Source of the DNA: 2-01-FULL-45-10 sp964433975 | GTDB lineage: Bacteria; Omnitrophota; Gorgyraeia; 2-01-FULL-45-10 | Reading direction: 5' to 3' | NCBI GenBank assembly: GCA_964433975.1 | Contig: CAYSSS010000001.1 | Span: forward strand, 85,000 to 148,999 | DNA: 64,000 nucleotides | Shown here: in pieces, positions 16,790-25,170 of the stretch | Numbering within the stretch: position 1 is the stretch's first letter | Layout of the letters: the number at the start of each line of letters is the position of its first letter | Program-made: the position numbers and the translations under genes | Notes under the pieces: generated by a model | Databases searched by the model: none | Seen by the model: the letters and a program-made list of their open reading frames with translations, nothing else | What the model was told of the DNA's origin: nothing

Positions 16790-18833
16790 GCATAAGAGCA
16801 GGGAAAATTGCCTGATATATTTAGCCGACCTCGTGCATAATTATGCCTCGAAGGGCCCTTATACCTTCCCCATTAATATAGGGTATCTGGCTTCTTACGC
16901 AAAGAAACTATACGGTGGTAAAGTCCGGATAAAACTTTTTAAATTCCCGCTTGATTTAATAAATGCTATAAAAAAACAGAGGCCCGACATCGTTGCCCTC
17001 AGCAATTATACCTGGAACATAGATATCAACAATAAAATAATTTCCTGGGTCAAAGCGGCTTACGAAGGCATAGTAACGGTATTCGGCGGCCCGGATTACC
17101 CTGTTACATACGGGGAATCGCTGGATTATTTGAAAAGAACCAAAGACCTTGATTTTTACGTCCTTCAGCAGGGCGAAAAAGGCTTTGTCAATATTATTCA
17201 AAGATATTTTGAAAGCCCGTCTTTAAACGATATGAAGGAAAAAGTATTGGAAAATTGCTCTTTTTATAATAGGCGCACGGGCAAGCTTGTTGTTTCTGAG
17301 AGGTATAATTGGATAGAGGATATAGGAGAAATACCGTCTCCATATCTGACAGGTGTCCTGGATGATTTTTTCAAGGATAATCTCATACCGTTAATCGAGA
17401 CTAACAGGGGCTGTCCTTATTCATGTATTTATTGCGCATGGGGCAAAGCGAGCCAAAAAAAAGTATTTCGGTTTCCGGCCAAAAGAATAAAGGAAGAGCT
17501 TGAATATATCTCAAAAAAAATAGACAATGTCAGTCTTCTTATGATAGCGGATGCGAATTTTGGAATATTCGAGAGCGACGCGGATATCGCTAAATTTTTG
17601 AAGCATGTCAACAGGAAGTACGGATATCCTAAAGATATTAATCTTACATGGGCGAAGACCAATCCTAATCGTGTCGTTAAAATCGCAGAGATATTGGGTG
17701 ACATGATCAGCGCATCCAGCGCTTTCGGATCATTTCAGACTACAGACCCGGAGGTAATGGCTAATATCAAGAGGACAAATTTTACCCTGGAGCAATTTAA
17801 AAAAATTCAGGATGTCTTTATTAAAAAAAATATTTCCACGTCCTCAGAATTAATACTGGCACTGCCGGGCGAAACCAAAAAATCGCATTTGAACGGCTTA
17901 AAAGAAATGTTTGAATGCGATACCAACGCTATAGTTAACTACAATTTGCGTCTTTTAGGCGGGAGCGAATTGAACACAGCCGCAAGCAGGGAAAGATTCG
18001 GTATTAAGACAAAATTTAGGCTGATAGACGGCGGATTCGGCAAGTATGGTGACATCCTTTCTATAGAAAGCGAAGAGATGGTGCTCGGCAATAATACTAT
18101 GTCCATGGATGATATTCTGTATTTCAGGCCGGCGCATTTTCTGATACAATTTTTATGGAATTACGGATATTATAAAGAGCCGCTATTCTATCTGAAATCG
18201 AAAGAGATTAATCCCATCGATCTTATAATTTCTTTGATCGAAAATAGAAAAAAAGCACCCTTATCCATAAAAACAATCCTGGATGACTTCATAAATGAAT
18301 CATATGGTGAGTGGTTTGACTCAAAGGAGGGGCTATTTAAGCACTACGCCATGCCGGATAATTTTGAAAAGTTGAAAAAAGGCGGCTTTGGCAAACTGAA
18401 CTATAAGTATACATACAAAATATTATTAGAGCGAAAAAATGATTTTGACGAATATCTATATGGCATGCTGCGGAATATGCTTGAGGCAAGGAGGCCGGTA
18501 ACATCCGATGTCAAAGAACAGATAGATGATTTATTTAGCTATACCCGCAATATATTCATAGATTTCGAAGATCTTGTTAATGATCGTACCGAGGACAAGG
18601 TGATAGGACTTAGATATGATATTTTGGCATGGAAAAAAGAACGCTATAAAAAGGCGTTGGGAGAATTTAAGTCTGCCGGCCTAAAATTAAGATTTTACCT
18701 GCCTGAAGAACAGGCGCTGGCTCTGAAAAAGCTTTGTTTGCAATTTCAGGGGATAGATCTCAACCAGACCTTGCGAAAGATGTCGGAATATATCAACGAA
18801 AAAGACCTCACTAATAAAGTAGACTACGCATAA
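16782..18833 (+). CDS. Large radical SAM protein with N-terminal B12-binding-like domain
   Basis: A 683-residue protein. The N-terminal part (residues 20-170) has a B12-binding-like layout (NIGYLASYAKKLYGG, VTVFGGPDYPV). The cluster motif is C211-C215-C218 in NRGCPYSCIYCAWG. The barrel continues with MIADANFGIFESD, SFQTTDPEVM and LALPGETKKSH. About 250 residues follow the barrel, longer than the other radical SAM proteins here, so it may have an extra accessory domain. It is the last gene of the first large operon; the stop is followed by a 231-base non-coding stretch holding a promoter-like array. Substrate unknown. Confidence 0.83.
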   Translation: MTKHKSRENCLIYLADLVHNYASKGPYTFPINIGYLASYAKKLYGGKVRIKLFKFPLDLINAIKKQRPDIVALSNYTWNIDINNKIISWVKAAYEGIVTVFGGPDYPVTYGESLDYLKRTKDLDFYVLQQGEKGFVNIIQRYFESPSLNDMKEKVLENCSFYNRRTGKLVVSERYNWIEDIGEIPSPYLTGVLDDFFKDNLIPLIETNRGCPYSCIYCAWGKASQKKVFRFPAKRIKEELEYISKKIDNVSLLMIADANFGIFESDADIAKFLKHVNRKYGYPKDINLTWAKTNPNRVVKIAEILGDMISASSAFGSFQTTDPEVMANIKRTNFTLEQFKKIQDVFIKKNISTSSELILALPGETKKSHLNGLKEMFECDTNAIVNYNLRLLGGSELNTAASRERFGIKTKFRLIDGGFGKYGDILSIESEEMVLGNNTMSMDDILYFRPAHFLIQFLWNYGYYKEPLFYLKSKEINPIDLIISLIENRKKAPLSIKTILDDFINESYGEWFDSKEGLFKHYAMPDNFEKLKKGGFGKLNYKYTYKILLERKNDFDEYLYGMLRNMLEARRPVTSDVKEQIDDLFSYTRNIFIDFEDLVNDRTEDKVIGLRYDILAWKKERYKKALGEFKSAGLKLRFYLPEEQALALKKLCLQFQGIDLNQTLRKMSEYINEKDLTNKVDYA

Positions 18834-18842
18834 TCACCCCAT

Positions 18843-18904
18843 CCTAATGATAACGAATAACTAGTAATGATTTTTGTTGCATTCATAGCGATATGGGGTA
18901 AACT
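18843..18904 (+). promoter_or_regulatory. Operator/promoter array, left copy, upstream of the FkbM gene
   Basis: ACTAGTAATGA (18860-18870) is followed after 6 nt by a -35-like TTGCAT (18877-18882), a 16-nt spacer ending in TGGGG, and a -10-like TAAACT (18899-18904). The same 11-mer, the same 6-nt gap, and a spacer ending in TGGGG recur at 20001-20046. The remaining 160 bases up to the FkbM start hold no ORF; they contain a further TTGACA (18972) without a convincing -10. Confidence 0.5.
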
Positions 18905-19064
18905 GTGAGGCAGCGATAACGTCAAATAACGCTTGACTTCGCATAATGTTTCTATAAAATGCTATATACGGTTGACAAGCTTATCAAAATTTAGAGGCAT
19001 ACCGGTTGTAAAAATTGAGGACTGTCATTTGATTAAACAAGAAAAATCGACAAAAGGATAGAAT

Positions 19065-19796
19065 ATGAAATTAAACTTAACATCCATAAACAACAGGCTA
19101 AAATCCTGTTTGGCAAGAATCTTATCGAACATACAGATTAAGCATAAGATACCCGTAAACAATGGCTATGTATATTTGAATGATGGCTGCTTCCTGGACG
19201 CCTACAAGGCAGAAACATTCATGGTGGACTGGATAAACTCAATAGGCGGTGGTGTAGTTTACGACATAGGCGCGAATGTAGGAACCTATTCGATCCTTTT
19301 GGCGAAGAAATGCAAAGTATACTCCATAGAACCCTCCATAAAAACGCTTAATATACTACAGAAAAATCTCGTATCTAACAACGTGTTTGACAAGGTAACC
19401 ATACTACCTTTCGCGGTATCCGATAGCTGTAAAGTACAGAAATATGGCCATTATGCTACGGTTGTTAATATTGACGCAAGAGGATATACCGAAGATTCTA
19501 AATACTTCACGGACAGAAAAATGACGCAAACCCACGATCTATTGTCGTTTGACCTCGATACATTAGTCAAATTATTTAATCTCCCATATCCTGACTATAT
19601 AAAAATTGACGTAGACGGCGCCGAACTTAACGTATTAAAAGGCGCCAAGGAAACTATGAAGCATGCCAAGGTTATGATAGTAGAAATAAATGACAAAGAG
19701 GCGCTAAGCCTATTAAAGGATTTCTCGGTTACACGGTTGACCAATTACGATAACGAACATGACTATTATCTATGCAAAAACAAACAAGTAGAATGA
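19065..19796 (+). CDS. FkbM-family SAM-dependent methyltransferase
   Basis: A 243-residue class I methyltransferase. The SAM-binding motif is VVYDIGANVGTYS, with the acidic motif II in YSIEPS; the FkbM signature DYIKIDVDGAELNVLKGA is near residue 180. FkbM enzymes usually O-methylate sugars or polyketides. Its N-terminus (MKLNLTSINNRLKS) resembles that of the FkbM gene at 36344, so they are paralogues, and both follow a radical SAM gene. The gene stands alone between two non-coding stretches carrying related promoter arrays and looks more AT-rich than its neighbours by eye, which could indicate separate acquisition. AAAGGATAG upstream serves as ribosome-binding site. Confidence 0.87.
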   Translation: MKLNLTSINNRLKSCLARILSNIQIKHKIPVNNGYVYLNDGCFLDAYKAETFMVDWINSIGGGVVYDIGANVGTYSILLAKKCKVYSIEPSIKTLNILQKNLVSNNVFDKVTILPFAVSDSCKVQKYGHYATVVNIDARGYTEDSKYFTDRKMTQTHDLLSFDLDTLVKLFNLPYPDYIKIDVDGAELNVLKGAKETMKHAKVMIVEINDKEALSLLKDFSVTRLTNYDNEHDYYLCKNKQVE

Positions 19797-19970
19797 GTAT
19801 AACCTATATTCAAGCGTTCTGAACCCGACATCAAAAGGCAATCTATCAAGATCGTGTCTTAACCCTACCATAAATGATGTAACTCTCTACGCCACATACA
19901 GAGGCCTCTTCAGCGTATTCGCCAAATGGACCTCTCGTCACAATTGGCTCCTCTTTTAGTGTGATTCAGC

Positions 19971-20010
19971 AACTCTAATGACTACTAATGACTAGTAATT
20001 ACTAGTAATG
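19971..20010 (+). repeat. 10-bp direct repeats with a perfect 16-bp palindrome (operator-like)
   Basis: Four consecutive decamers (19971, 19981, 19991, 20001) follow the pattern ACTAnTAATG with one to three mismatches. The last two create a perfect palindrome ACTAGTAATTACTAGT at 19991-20006. The array ends 7 nt before the -35 box of the promoter that drives the small helix-turn-helix gene. The rest of the gap (19797-19970) shows nothing clear except a 10-bp palindrome AGAGGCCTCT at 19900-19909. Confidence 0.75.
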
Positions 20011-20017
20011 AATTCAG

Positions 20018-20046
20018 TTGACATTTGCAATGATCTGGGGTATCAT
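20018..20046 (+). promoter_or_regulatory. Sigma-70-type promoter for the HTH/legionaminate operon
   Basis: A consensus -35 TTGACA (20018-20023), a 17-nt spacer and TATCAT (20041-20046) as -10, followed by a purine-rich leader with AGAAAGG (20056-20062) 7 nt before ATG 20070. It is the best promoter match in the window. The same TTGACA-N17-TATCAT pair occurs on the minus strand at 57602-57630. Confidence 0.75.
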
Positions 20047-20069
20047 AAGTCAAAAAGAAAGGTGTGATC

Positions 20070-20309
20070 ATGGAAATAAACCCGCATGAGGTGTACACCA
20101 CCGAAGAGGCTCAGCGCATTCTTAAGATAAGCCCTTCTACTACAATGAGGCTGATTAAGAAAGGGATGATACGAACTGCTAAGGTCGGCAAACAATATCG
20201 TATTCTTGGTAAGGAGCTATTGAGGGTGGTCTCTCCTAAGCTTGAGGATAAGGTTGGCAGGATCTATAATAAAGGACGGAAGTGGGTCCACGAGGGCATT
20301 GAGGAGTAA
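20070..20309 (+). CDS. Small helix-turn-helix DNA-binding protein (excisionase/MerR-like HTH)
   Basis: About 79 residues. The core (YTTEEAQRILKISPSTTMRLIKKGMI, then KVGKQYRILGKELLR) matches the winged-helix 'excisionase family' HTH fold: two-helix motif, then a hairpin with a basic GKQYR. The tail is basic and unclassified. I chose ATG 20070 over GTG 20064 because AGAAAGG lies 7 nt before it. The gene is first in the legionaminate operon and sits directly under a strong promoter with repeated and palindromic sites, so it probably regulates that promoter and perhaps the related array at 18843. A phage-type excisionase role is unlikely because no integrase is present. Confidence 0.75.
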   Translation: MEINPHEVYTTEEAQRILKISPSTTMRLIKKGMIRTAKVGKQYRILGKELLRVVSPKLEDKVGRIYNKGRKWVHEGIEE

Positions 20310-20317
20310 GGATATTT

Positions 20318-21301
20318 ATGTCTAAAGTCTTGATTACCGGCGGTGCCGGATACATAGGATCTGTTATGAGTAATTTTTTTCTACTGAACGGATACGATGT
20401 AAAAGTGGCAGACCTGCTATGGTTTAAAAAAGATGCGCCTTCTCTTTATCGGGGCAACCCGCGATACTCGTTTGTTAAGGGCGACATATGCGACGCTGCT
20501 TTTAGAGATAGCCTTTTAGAAGATATAGATTTTGTGGTCCATGCCGCGGCGGTTGTAGGCGATCCCGCAAGCAAAAAATTTCCGGATTTAACATATAAGA
20601 TCAATTACGAAGCCTCTATTAAACTTATCGATAAAGCGAGAAATTCCAGCGTAAAAGGTTTTATATTTCTTTCGACATGCTCAAATTATGGTATTTCGGA
20701 AGGCCTGGCAAATGAAGAATCGCCCCTTAAGCCGCTCTCTCTGTACGCCGAGACCAAGGTTGACGTGGAGCGGTACCTGATAGACAAGGTTAGCGACCTG
20801 GATTGGGTTATTTGCAGGCTGTCTACTGTGTACGGAGTATCACCAAGAATGAGGTTTGATCTCACGGTGAATGATTTCGTATTAAATGCTCTTACCACTA
20901 AATACCTCAATATATTCCTGCCTTATACATACAGGCCATATATACATGTTTCTGACGCGGGCCGGGTAATTTCGGAGATTGTAAAAAAATTTGATAAAAC
21001 AAAAAGAAATATTTTTAATATAGGCTTTGATGGCGAGAATTACCAGAAGATAGAGATCGCAAACGCGATCTCCGGATTTATCCCGGACGTCAAGATCAGC
21101 GTTACGGAGAAGGGCGCCGATAGCAGGGACTACCAGGTTGATTTTTCTAAACTGCAAAAATATGTAGATTTAAAAAATTCCTTCAGAGTGGAAAGTGGCA
21201 TCAAGGAAGTCCTGGGTTTGTTGAATTCCGGCAAAATTACGGATCCTAAAGAGGATATTTATTATAACACCTCACCGGACACAGGAGGTCTAACGGGATG
21301 A
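20318..21301 (+). CDS. NAD(P)-dependent sugar epimerase/dehydratase (extended SDR)
   Basis: A 327-residue extended SDR. The Rossmann motif TGGAGYIGS is at residues 7-15, the catalytic Y143xxxK147 is in YAETK, and STCSNYG carries the serine of the triad. HVSDAGR and NIGFDGENY in the C-terminal half fit the epimerase/dehydratase family. As the first enzyme gene of the nonulosonate operon it could be the nucleotide-sugar 4,6-dehydratase needed before LegC, but it lacks the ADGF and RPFNTYGPR elements that I associate with LegB-like proteins; the SDR at 57704 has these. A 4-epimerase or 4-reductase role is equally possible. It overlaps the aminotransferase by 4 nt. Confidence 0.75.
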   Translation: MSKVLITGGAGYIGSVMSNFFLLNGYDVKVADLLWFKKDAPSLYRGNPRYSFVKGDICDAAFRDSLLEDIDFVVHAAAVVGDPASKKFPDLTYKINYEASIKLIDKARNSSVKGFIFLSTCSNYGISEGLANEESPLKPLSLYAETKVDVERYLIDKVSDLDWVICRLSTVYGVSPRMRFDLTVNDFVLNALTTKYLNIFLPYTYRPYIHVSDAGRVISEIVKKFDKTKRNIFNIGFDGENYQKIEIANAISGFIPDVKISVTEKGADSRDYQVDFSKLQKYVDLKNSFRVESGIKEVLGLLNSGKITDPKEDIYYNTSPDTGGLTG

Positions 21302-22389
21302 AGCTTGAGCTGGATGCCCCCAACGTAGGAGAGCTGGAAAAGCAGTATATTAACGACGCTATTGATAGGGGTTTTGTCTCTACGTTCGGGCCCCTGGTAG
21401 CCGAATTCGAAGAAAAATTTGCGGCTTTATTAAATATCAAAAATGGAGTTTCAGCGCAGAGTGGTACGGCAGCCATCCACATAGCTTTGCATGAGCTTGG
21501 AATAGGCAAGGACGACGAAGTAATAGTCCCCGCGTCAACATTTATAGCAACGGTTAACCCTATTATTTATGTCGGCGCAAAGCCGGTTTTCGTTGACGCG
21601 GATTTAAATACATGGAACATGGATCCGTGGGCCATAGAAAAAAATATTACAAAAAAGACAAAAGCCATACTCCTGGTCCATCTTTATGGTAATCCCTGTG
21701 ATATGGATGCGATAATGAAGATAGCTAAAAAAAATAAGTTATTTGTGATCGAAGACGCGACCGAGAGCCTGGGTTCAAAATATAAGGGAAAATATACGGG
21801 AACATTTGGCGATCTCGGATGCTTCAGTTTCAACGGCAATAAGACGATTACCACGGGTGGCGGTGGCATGGTGGTCGGAAACGATGAAGAAAGGATGGCC
21901 CACATAAAATTTCTTGTAAACCAGGCCAGGGAAGATAAGAAGGGGTATTATCACCCGGAGGTCGGGTTCAACTACAGGATGACTAATATAGAAGCGGCAT
22001 TAGGCCTTGCTCAGCTGGAAAGGCTGGGAGCTTTCCTGTCCAAAAAGAGATCTTTTGTTCAGATATATAGGAGCGAACTTAAAAAAGTACCGGCTATACG
22101 TTTCCAGGAAGAATGTGACGGCGCAGAATCAATCCCGTGGCTTACTTGCGCGACTTTTGAGAGCATAACCGATATGGATTTATTGCAGAAAAAATTAAAA
22201 GAAAAAGGGATACCGACAAGGAGGGTTTTTATGCCTATAACTAATTTCCCTCCTTATAAAAAGTTTAAAATTGAAGAATGCGCCAATGCCGAGCATATCT
22301 ATGAAAAAGGGCTATGCCTGCCAGGCTCCACCGTGAACAGCGAAGATGATATAAGGTATGTATGCAGAACAATAAAAGAGGTAATGTAA
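21298..22389 (+). CDS. legC: LegC-like PLP aminotransferase (nonulosonate pathway)
   Basis: A 363-residue DegT-family enzyme with the PLP lysine K182 in FSFNGNK followed by TTGGGGM, the phosphate-binding SGTAAIHIAL, and VIEDATESLGSKYKG. SAQSGTAAIH, the GGGG signature and the short N-terminus are closer to LegC-type aminotransferases than to the PerA-like gene at 4245. It should convert a nucleotide-linked 4-keto-6-deoxy-GlcNAc into the 4-amino sugar using glutamate. The genes that follow are those for acetylation, hydrolytic epimerisation, condensation and CMP activation, which is strong contextual support for legionaminic-type acid synthesis. Confidence 0.78.
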   Translation: MKLELDAPNVGELEKQYINDAIDRGFVSTFGPLVAEFEEKFAALLNIKNGVSAQSGTAAIHIALHELGIGKDDEVIVPASTFIATVNPIIYVGAKPVFVDADLNTWNMDPWAIEKNITKKTKAILLVHLYGNPCDMDAIMKIAKKNKLFVIEDATESLGSKYKGKYTGTFGDLGCFSFNGNKTITTGGGGMVVGNDEERMAHIKFLVNQAREDKKGYYHPEVGFNYRMTNIEAALGLAQLERLGAFLSKKRSFVQIYRSELKKVPAIRFQEECDGAESIPWLTCATFESITDMDLLQKKLKEKGIPTRRVFMPITNFPPYKKFKIEECANAEHIYEKGLCLPGSTVNSEDDIRYVCRTIKEVM

Positions 22390-22391
22390 AG

Positions 22392-22988
22392 ATGAAGAAG
22401 ATCGTGCTGGTGGGTGGCGGTGGGCATTGTAAGGTTGTCATTGATGCGATAGAATCCTCCGGCGAATTCGACATATGCGGAATCGTAGATCCTTCGCTTT
22501 CCAAAGGAAAATCGGTTTTAAATATAGCGGTATTAGGGAAAGATGATATTTTGCCGGAATTATTCAGGAAAGGAATAGCACATGCTTTTATAAGCGTCGG
22601 TTCTATCGGTAATTGCGATATAAGGAAGAAGATATATAAGGATCTGAAGGATACAGGGTTTAAATTACCGGTTATTGTACACCCGAAGGCAGCGGTCTCT
22701 AAGTATGTCGAATTTGGCGAAGGCGCCTTTGTTGCTGCCGGAGCAGTTATTAACGCCGATACGAAGATCGGCAAGAACGCGATCATAAATACCTCGTCTT
22801 CTGTAGATCATGATTGTGAAATAGGCGATTTCGTGCATATTGCGCCCGGAGCAATCTTAAGCGGAGGAGTTAAGATTGGCGACGGGGCCCATGTTGGTGT
22901 CGGCGCGAGGATAGTTCAGTGTTTAAGCATAAAGGAAAATTCTTTTATCAAGGCCGGCGCGTTAATCACAGAAAGTACCCTTAAGTAA
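22392..22988 (+). CDS. legH: NeuD/LegH-like sugar O- or N-acetyltransferase
   Basis: About 198 residues. An N-terminal PglD-N-type Rossmann domain (IVLVGGGGHCKVVIDAI) is followed by a left-handed beta-helix of hexapeptide repeats (FGEGAFVAAGAVINADTKIG onward) and ends with ESTLK. This is the NeuD/PglD/LegH architecture: acetyl-CoA-dependent acetylation of the 4-amino group of the nucleotide sugar before release. SSVDHDCEIGDFVHIAPG contains the catalytic-type histidine. The start ATG 22392 is chosen because it begins just after the upstream stop and immediately precedes the conserved strand; an in-frame ATG at 22362 would overlap LegC by 28 nt. One-base overlap with legI. Confidence 0.8.
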   Translation: MKKIVLVGGGGHCKVVIDAIESSGEFDICGIVDPSLSKGKSVLNIAVLGKDDILPELFRKGIAHAFISVGSIGNCDIRKKIYKDLKDTGFKLPVIVHPKAAVSKYVEFGEGAFVAAGAVINADTKIGKNAIINTSSSVDHDCEIGDFVHIAPGAILSGGVKIGDGAHVGVGARIVQCLSIKENSFIKAGALITESTLK

Positions 22989-23995
22989 TGAATAACAGAA
23001 CGCTTATTATAGCTGAGGCCGGCGTAAATCACAACGGAAGCGTAAAAACGGCCAAGAAGCTGGTGGACGCGGCGTTAAGGTCCGGCGCTGATGCCGTGAA
23101 ATTCCAGACTTTCAGGGCCCAAGACCTTGTTGGCAAATTGGCTTCCAAGGCTCCTTATCAGAATAGGACAACCTGCCGGAATGAAACACAACTTGAGATG
23201 CTGAGAAGATTAGAGTTAAATGCGGACGATCACAGAACGCTTATAGGCTACTGCAAAAAAAAGCGCATACAATTCTTATCATCTCCTTTCGATCTATTTG
23301 GCGTAGAAATGCTTGATGGCCTGGGGCTTAATATTTTCAAGATCCCATCTGGTGAAATTACCAACTTGCCATATCTTCGTAAAATAGGGGGTCTAAACAA
23401 AAAGATAATCATGTCAACAGGTATGGCGGACTTGCGCGAGATCAATGACGCCCTGAGCGCATTAGTGAAGGCAGGAACAAAAAAAGAGAATATAACAATA
23501 TTGCATTGCAACACAGAATACCCGACTCCGTCGGAAGACGTTAACCTTTTAGCCATGCTCAGCATAAAAAAACACTTTAATACAGATGTTGGTTATTCGG
23601 ACCATACGCTTGGCATAGAAGTTCCCGTCGCGGCAGTAGCCTTAGGGGCAAAGATCATAGAAAAACACTTAACGCTTGATAGGAATATGAAGGGCCCGGA
23701 CCATAAAGCGTCATTAGAACCGCATGAATTTGCCATGATGGTAAGAGCCATAAGGAACGTGGAAAAAGCGCTAGGGAGCGGGGTAAAGAGGATATCCCGC
23801 TCAGAGCTTAATAATATAAAAGTTGTCCGTAAAAGCATAGTCGCAACAAGGCCTATTAAAAAAGGAGAGATCTTTACAAGCGAAAATCTCGGCGTCAAAA
23901 GGCCGGGGACCGGATTAAATCCGATGGAATGGGACAGGGTGATAGGCGGTATAGCAAAAAAAGATTTTGTCGCGGATGAATGGATCGTATTATGA
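22988..23995 (+). CDS. legI: N-acetylneuraminate/legionaminate synthase family (NeuB/LegI)
   Basis: A 335-residue TIM-barrel synthase with a C-terminal SAF/antifreeze-like domain (about residues 275-335, IKKGEIFTSENLGVKRPG). AEAGVNHNGS at the N-terminus, AVKFQTF, KIPSGEI, STGMA, HCNTEYPTP and the metal-binding GYSDHT segment are all NeuB hallmarks. It condenses phosphoenolpyruvate with an N-acylated hexosamine to give a nine-carbon nonulosonic acid. The set of neighbours (LegC, LegH, LegG, PtmE) argues for 2,4-diacetamido-2,4,6-trideoxymannose as substrate and legionaminic acid as product. Starts at TAATG, ends at ATGA. Confidence 0.88.
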   Translation: MNNRTLIIAEAGVNHNGSVKTAKKLVDAALRSGADAVKFQTFRAQDLVGKLASKAPYQNRTTCRNETQLEMLRRLELNADDHRTLIGYCKKKRIQFLSSPFDLFGVEMLDGLGLNIFKIPSGEITNLPYLRKIGGLNKKIIMSTGMADLREINDALSALVKAGTKKENITILHCNTEYPTPSEDVNLLAMLSIKKHFNTDVGYSDHTLGIEVPVAAVALGAKIIEKHLTLDRNMKGPDHKASLEPHEFAMMVRAIRNVEKALGSGVKRISRSELNNIKVVRKSIVATRPIKKGEIFTSENLGVKRPGTGLNPMEWDRVIGGIAKKDFVADEWIVL

Positions 23996-25170
23996 GAAAA
24001 AAAATATGTATTATTACCGGCAGCAGGGCAGAATGGGGGCTCTTTTATCCGCTTGCGAAGGAGATAAGGCGCCAAAAAAGCGACTTCGCGCTCCAGATAA
24101 TAGCTACCGGAGCGCATTTTTCTCAAAGACACGGTCTTACATATAAAGAGATATGCCGCGATGGCTTCAAAATAACCAAAGCAGTTCCATTGACGGTATC
24201 GCAGGATACAGAACAGGGTATATTAAGGGCCTTTGGCGGCGCCGTGATCAGTTTAGGTAAAGCGCTAAGGTCAGCGAGGCCCGATTTGGTCATTCTGCTG
24301 GGGGACAGGTTCGAGACATTTGCCGCGGCCGTAGCGTGCCTTTTTGAGAAGATACCCGTGGCGCACATACACGGCGGCGAATTAACGGAGGGATCCCTTG
24401 ATGACATGATGAGGCATTCGGTTACTAAGCTGGCGCATATACATTTTACGTCCCATGAAGAGCATAAAAAAAGGGTCATTCAGATGGGGGAGGATCCTTC
24501 AAGGGTATTCTGCGTCGGGGCGCTTGCCCTTGATAATATCAACGGCAGAAAATTATTGAGTAAAAAAACTTTGGAAGACAAGCTGCGTTTTAAATTGGGA
24601 AAAGACACGCTAATGGTCACATTCAATCCGCCTACAGCCAGCGGAAAACTTAAGATCGAACGCCAGTTTAAAAATTTACTGGATGCTCTTGATGAATTAA
24701 AAAGCATAAAGGTGATATTTACAAAATCTAGTCCCGACATCCATTCAAAAACCATTGCGCGCCTATCAGACAGATATATATCCTCCAGGTCGAAAAAATG
24801 CATAGTGCGGTCTTCGCTGGGGCGAGAAGTTTATTTAAGCCTTTTAAAATACACGGCTGCAGTCGTGGGAAATTCATCGAGCGGCCTGATTGAAGCGCCT
24901 TCGTTGGGCGTACCTACGGTTAATATAGGCGACAGACAGAAAGGGAGATTGTGCGCGAGATCAGTGATCAATTGCGAACCTGAAAAACTATTGATATTAA
25001 AGTCCATAAGAAAAGCGCTCGGCAAGAATTTCAGAGAAGAATGCAAAAAAGTCAAAAATCCTTATGACAAGGGAAGCGCCTCTAGATCGATAGTTTCAGT
25101 CTTAAAAAGGACACGCATAGACAGTGATTTTATAAAGAAGAGATTTCATGACCTATGGCGATACGAATAA
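23992..25170 (+). CDS. legG: Hydrolysing UDP/GDP-sugar 2-epimerase (NeuC/LegG)
   Basis: About 392 residues, GT-B-like fold of the UDP-GlcNAc 2-epimerase family. TGSRAEWGLFYPLAKEI at the N-terminus is the NeuC/LegG signature (SRAEWG); HIHGGELTEGSLDDMMRH and VGNSSSGLIEAPSLGVPTVNIGDRQ are the active-site blocks. The enzyme removes the nucleotide with inversion at C-2, giving the free manno-configured sugar for LegI. The annotated ATG 23992 overlaps the legI stop (ATGA); an ATG 12 nt upstream is less likely. The C-terminus overlaps the HisF-HisH gene by 16 nt, so translation is tightly coupled. Confidence 0.87.
   Translation: MRKKICIITGSRAEWGLFYPLAKEIRRQKSDFALQIIATGAHFSQRHGLTYKEICRDGFKITKAVPLTVSQDTEQGILRAFGGAVISLGKALRSARPDLVILLGDRFETFAAAVACLFEKIPVAHIHGGELTEGSLDDMMRHSVTKLAHIHFTSHEEHKKRVIQMGEDPSRVFCVGALALDNINGRKLLSKKTLEDKLRFKLGKDTLMVTFNPPTASGKLKIERQFKNLLDALDELKSIKVIFTKSSPDIHSKTIARLSDRYISSRSKKCIVRSSLGREVYLSLLKYTAAVVGNSSSGLIEAPSLGVPTVNIGDRQKGRLCARSVINCEPEKLLILKSIRKALGKNFREECKKVKNPYDKGSASRSIVSVLKRTRIDSDFIKKRFHDLWRYE

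Noticed and set aside
18933..18977. Additional promoter hexamers TTGACT/TATAAA and TTGACA before the FkbM gene
   Set aside because: The TTGACT/TATAAA spacing is 14 nt and the TTGACA at 18972 has no acceptable -10 at 16-18 nt, so neither is convincing.
19900..19909. 10-bp palindrome AGAGGCCTCT as a possible terminator after the FkbM gene
   Set aside because: There is no loop and no following U-tract, so it does not fit an intrinsic terminator; kept only as a note in the intergenic description.
20070..20309. The HTH protein as a phage or transposon excisionase
   Set aside because: No integrase, transposase or attachment-site pair is visible nearby; the operator-like repeats at its own promoter fit a regulator better.
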